Shown: positions 5,185 through 6,000 of the stretch, in pieces
How positions within the stretch are numbered: position 1 is the stretch's first letter
Layout of the letters: every line of letters begins with the position of its first letter
DNA from: Thermoproteota archaeon
GTDB taxonomy: Archaea; Thermoproteota; Bathyarchaeia; Bathyarchaeales; Bathycorpusculaceae
NCBI GenBank assembly: GCA_012511995.1
Contig: JAAZFA010000424.1
Coordinates: 1 to 6,000, forward strand
Direction: 5' to 3'
DNA length: 6,000 nucleotides
The notes under the pieces: model-generated
What the model saw: only the letters and a program-made list of their open reading frames with translations
What the model was told of the DNA's origin: nothing
The model's database searches: none
Position numbers and translations under genes: made by a program

Positions 5185-6000
5185 ATGGGAATACGAGGGC
5201 ATGTTTTTAATGGGGGTTCTGGTAAGAGTGCTATTGTTATTGTTACGTTCAATAAGGTTCCTAACTTGTCAATTTTTGAAGAAGCTTCTGGTTTAGTTGA
5301 TTATGTTATAATCTGTGATAACAGTTCGGATCGATCCGTTATTGAAGGTTTAAAGTCTTATTGTCAGTCGCATAGTAAGTTTGTTTTGTTACAAAACCAT
5401 GTTAACTTGGGAATTTCTAAGGCTTATAACAAAGCGGTTGATTTTGCTCGAAGAATTGGTGTTTATTGGTTTTATTTTTTTGATGATGATGCCAATTTTG
5501 ATACTGCATGGTTAGGTGTTGCTAGGCGTTCGTGGAGGGAACTTGAGGCTCAGAATATACCCGTTGGACTGTTGGTTCCGATAATTTCTAATAATAAGCA
5601 GTATATGCATTCGGATCTTGGGTTGCAAAGTCGGTTTTCAGTTATTAGTTCTGCGATTACTTCGGGTATTTTTACCACTGTTGATGCTTTTAATCGGTGT
5701 GGTGGTTATAATCCTGATTATTTTGTTGATTGGGCGGATTTGGAGCTTAGTCGTAGGGTGAAAAAAAGTGGGCGTTTTGTGGTTCGCTTAAATAAAGTTT
5801 ACATCTACCAGGCTTTTGGTCGAAATTTGGAGAATAATAGTTTGCGTAATAAGTTGATTAATGCCTATGTCAAGTCTTCTTCTCTTCTTAGTCTTAAATT
5901 GAATAAATCTAATACTTTGTCTACTTTTTATTCTGTGTATTCGTTTTCTCGTTATCGTGATCAGAAGGTTAATGCTCTTTGGTCTATGAAGCATTCGGGG
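5185..6000 (+). CDS. family-2 glycosyltransferase, rhamnosyltransferase-like, 5' 272 codons (runs off right edge)
   Basis: Predicted soluble GT-A enzyme adding a sugar to a growing glycan. The visible 272 residues hold IVIVTFNK (17-24), the donor-site DNSSD (45-49), NLGISKAYNKA (74-84), a DDD metal site at 100-102 after a hydrophobic strand, and DWADLEL (182-188), whose D185 or E187 is the likely catalytic base. The NxGIxxAxN block and the DWxDxEL block are typical of GT2 rhamnosyl- and galactofuranosyl-type transferases. No stop occurs before base 6000, so the C-terminus is missing. The ATG at 5185 follows the upstream TAG by one base and has a good Shine-Dalgarno site, so it belongs to the same operon. 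Codons end in T with unusual frequency. The sugar specificity cannot be read from the sequence. Confidence 0.85.
   Translation, partial: MGIRGHVFNGGSGKSAIVIVTFNKVPNLSIFEEASGLVDYVIICDNSSDRSVIEGLKSYCQSHSKFVLLQNHVNLGISKAYNKAVDFARRIGVYWFYFFDDDANFDTAWLGVARRSWRELEAQNIPVGLLVPIISNNKQYMHSDLGLQSRFSVISSAITSGIFTTVDAFNRCGGYNPDYFVDWADLELSRRVKKSGRFVVRLNKVYIYQAFGRNLENNSLRNKLINAYVKSSSLLSLKLNKSNTLSTFYSVYSFSRYRDQKVNALWSMKHSG

Noticed and set aside
5209..5229. Gly/Ser/Lys stretch NGGSGKS near the N-terminus of the third glycosyltransferase, resembling a P-loop
   Set aside because: The Gly that should lie five residues before the GKS glycine is Phe, and the surrounding sequence is a GT2 first strand, not a nucleotide-binding fold of the P-loop type.
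4900..5252. Two minus-strand frames of 100 and 79 codons, rich in Lys, Pro, Thr and Gln
   Set aside because: They are antisense to the transmembrane end of the second glycosyltransferase and the start of the third. The plus strand is A-poor there, so stop codons are rare on the opposite strand; the composition is low-complexity.
5788..5994. Minus-strand frame of 68 codons
   Set aside because: It is antisense to the third glycosyltransferase, whose motifs are clear, and shows no domain of its own.

Overview
The window looks archaeal. It pairs a Mre11-type nuclease with a Rad50-type ATPase that carries a CxxC zinc hook, and it also holds glycosyltransferases of the dolichyl-phosphate-sugar-synthase type. 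Several starts are TTG or GTG without a clear Shine-Dalgarno sequence, and AT-rich TATA-like elements lie about 25 bases upstream of two of them, as in leaderless archaeal genes. The lineage cannot be fixed from sequence reading; a Bathyarchaeia-like or other mesophilic archaeon would fit but is a guess.

Layout. Bases 1-2670, minus strand: a two-gene DNA-repair operon, mre11 (TTG start at 2670) followed by rad50, joined by an ATGA overlap. rad50 runs off the left edge after 489 codons. Bases 2671-3204: a 534-base AT-rich divergent intergenic region. It holds a small palindrome and TATA-like element upstream of mre11, and two overlapping plus-strand reading frames (2851-2958 and 2942-3088) that together read like one roughly 80-residue membrane protein split by a frameshift. 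Bases 3205-6000, plus strand: three consecutive family-2 (GT-A fold) glycosyltransferase genes, tightly packed (16-base overlap, then a 1-base gap). The third runs off the right edge.

How the genes work together. Mre11 and Rad50 would form the nuclease/ATPase complex that processes DNA double-strand breaks. The three glycosyltransferases look like one operon from a surface-glycan or protein N-glycosylation cluster: a DPM1/ALG5/AglJ-like enzyme that may charge a lipid carrier, a membrane-anchored GT2 with C-terminal helices, and a soluble rhamnosyltransferase-like GT2. The two gene sets share no obvious function.

The points most worth a second look are off-consensus residues in both repair proteins (GSHD in place of GNHD in Mre11, and GGVGCGKS in place of GxNGSGKS in Rad50), the split small membrane gene, and the strong T-over-A skew of the glycosyltransferase coding strand. 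I found no convincing novel defence or mobile system here.
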